Assembly (NCBI RefSeq): GCF_000485595.1
Contig: NW_014577113.1
Coordinates: forward strand, 195,137-216,199
Reading direction: 5' to 3'
Origin: Priapulus caudatus
Taxonomy: Eukaryota > Priapulida > Priapulimorpha > Priapulimorphida > Priapulidae
Length of the DNA: 21,063 nucleotides
Shown: positions 20,997 to 21,063 of the stretch, one piece after another
How the letters are laid out: every line of letters begins with the position of its first letter
Numbering within the stretch: the stretch's first letter is position 1
Position numbers and translations under genes: made by a program
The notes under the pieces: generated by a model
Databases searched by the model: none
The model's input: only the letters and a program-made list of their open reading frames with translations
What the model was told of the DNA's origin: nothing

Positions 20997-21063
20997 GCTC
21001 GAAATAAGCGTTGTCCGGTTGTCCGAGACAACCAGAATTTGCGCCGGACAACCTAACCAGTCT
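20993..21063 (+). repeat. Modular keyword repeat, TTGTCCGG type (E), cut by window edge
   Basis: Opens CAGTGCTCGAAATAAGCG, then TTGTCCGG, TTGTCCGAGACAACC and GCCGGACAACC. The head matches the other types (GCGAAATTAACG); the keyword is different. It runs off the window. Confidence 0.6.

Larger units (their letters stand above)
18729..21063. other. Upstream flank of NCAPD3, no gene recognised
   Basis: Short frames here have no recognisable homology. The region is mostly dispersed repeats (listed separately). The NCAPD3 promoter, and possibly a non-coding or short coding first exon, should lie in its left part, but I cannot point to a TATA box or initiator. Confidence 0.65.

Noticed and set aside
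20804-21031. 75-residue minus-strand frame at the right edge as a gene
   Set aside because: It lies entirely within the modular keyword repeats and has no recognisable domain.

Overview
The window is animal nuclear DNA, probably from a non-vertebrate metazoan. It has short GT-AG exons in long introns packed with micro- and minisatellites, small inverted-repeat transposons and dispersed repeats. I cannot name the species. The repeat style resembles marine invertebrate genomes such as sponges, cnidarians or lancelets, but that is only an impression.

One gene can be supported, and it appears complete. It is the minus-strand gene for condensin-2 complex subunit D3 (NCAPD3 / CAP-D3). I rebuilt 23 coding exons between 18728 (start) and 212 (stop). 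Every exon has an AG acceptor and GT donor, the phases agree at all 22 junctions, and the exons sum to 4470 nt (1489 residues plus stop), close to the length I recall for human NCAPD3 (about 1500). An AATAAA lies 82 nt past the stop. The least certain points are the start codon (an upstream first exon is possible) and the donor of exon 8. The protein has the usual D3 plan: an N-terminal acidic/aromatic block, a basic nuclear-localisation-like stretch followed by an acidic run, a long HEAT-repeat body with the Cnd1-type region in exons 16-17, and a basic, Ser/Thr-Pro-rich tail in exons 22-23.

Layout from the gene's 5' end (right) to its 3' end (left). 18729-21063: no gene; dispersed repeats and one long-TIR MITE. 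18728-14489: exons 1-7, with a CA repeat starting at the exon 4 donor. 14488-13359: intron 7, holding a modular repeat, a hairpin-ended element and a small hAT-like MITE with an intact 8-bp target duplication. 13358-8263: exons 8-14, with CT, TA and 28-bp tandem repeats. 8262-6743: introns 14 and 15, two tandem arrays touching the acceptors of exons 15 and 16. 6742-212: exons 16-23 and the 3' end.

No second gene, RNA gene or CRISPR array was found. The most interesting items are: (1) a family of about 100-bp modular repeats with a common head but a different internal 'keyword' in each type, two types lying head to tail at the right edge; (2) a 36-bp minisatellite before exon 15 that makes a 478-nt zone without AG on the sense strand and carries twelve CACGTG boxes; (3) a partial in-frame duplication of exon 18 in intron 17; (4) repeated duplication of the exon 16 acceptor and exon start; (5) several transposon-like inverted-repeat elements.
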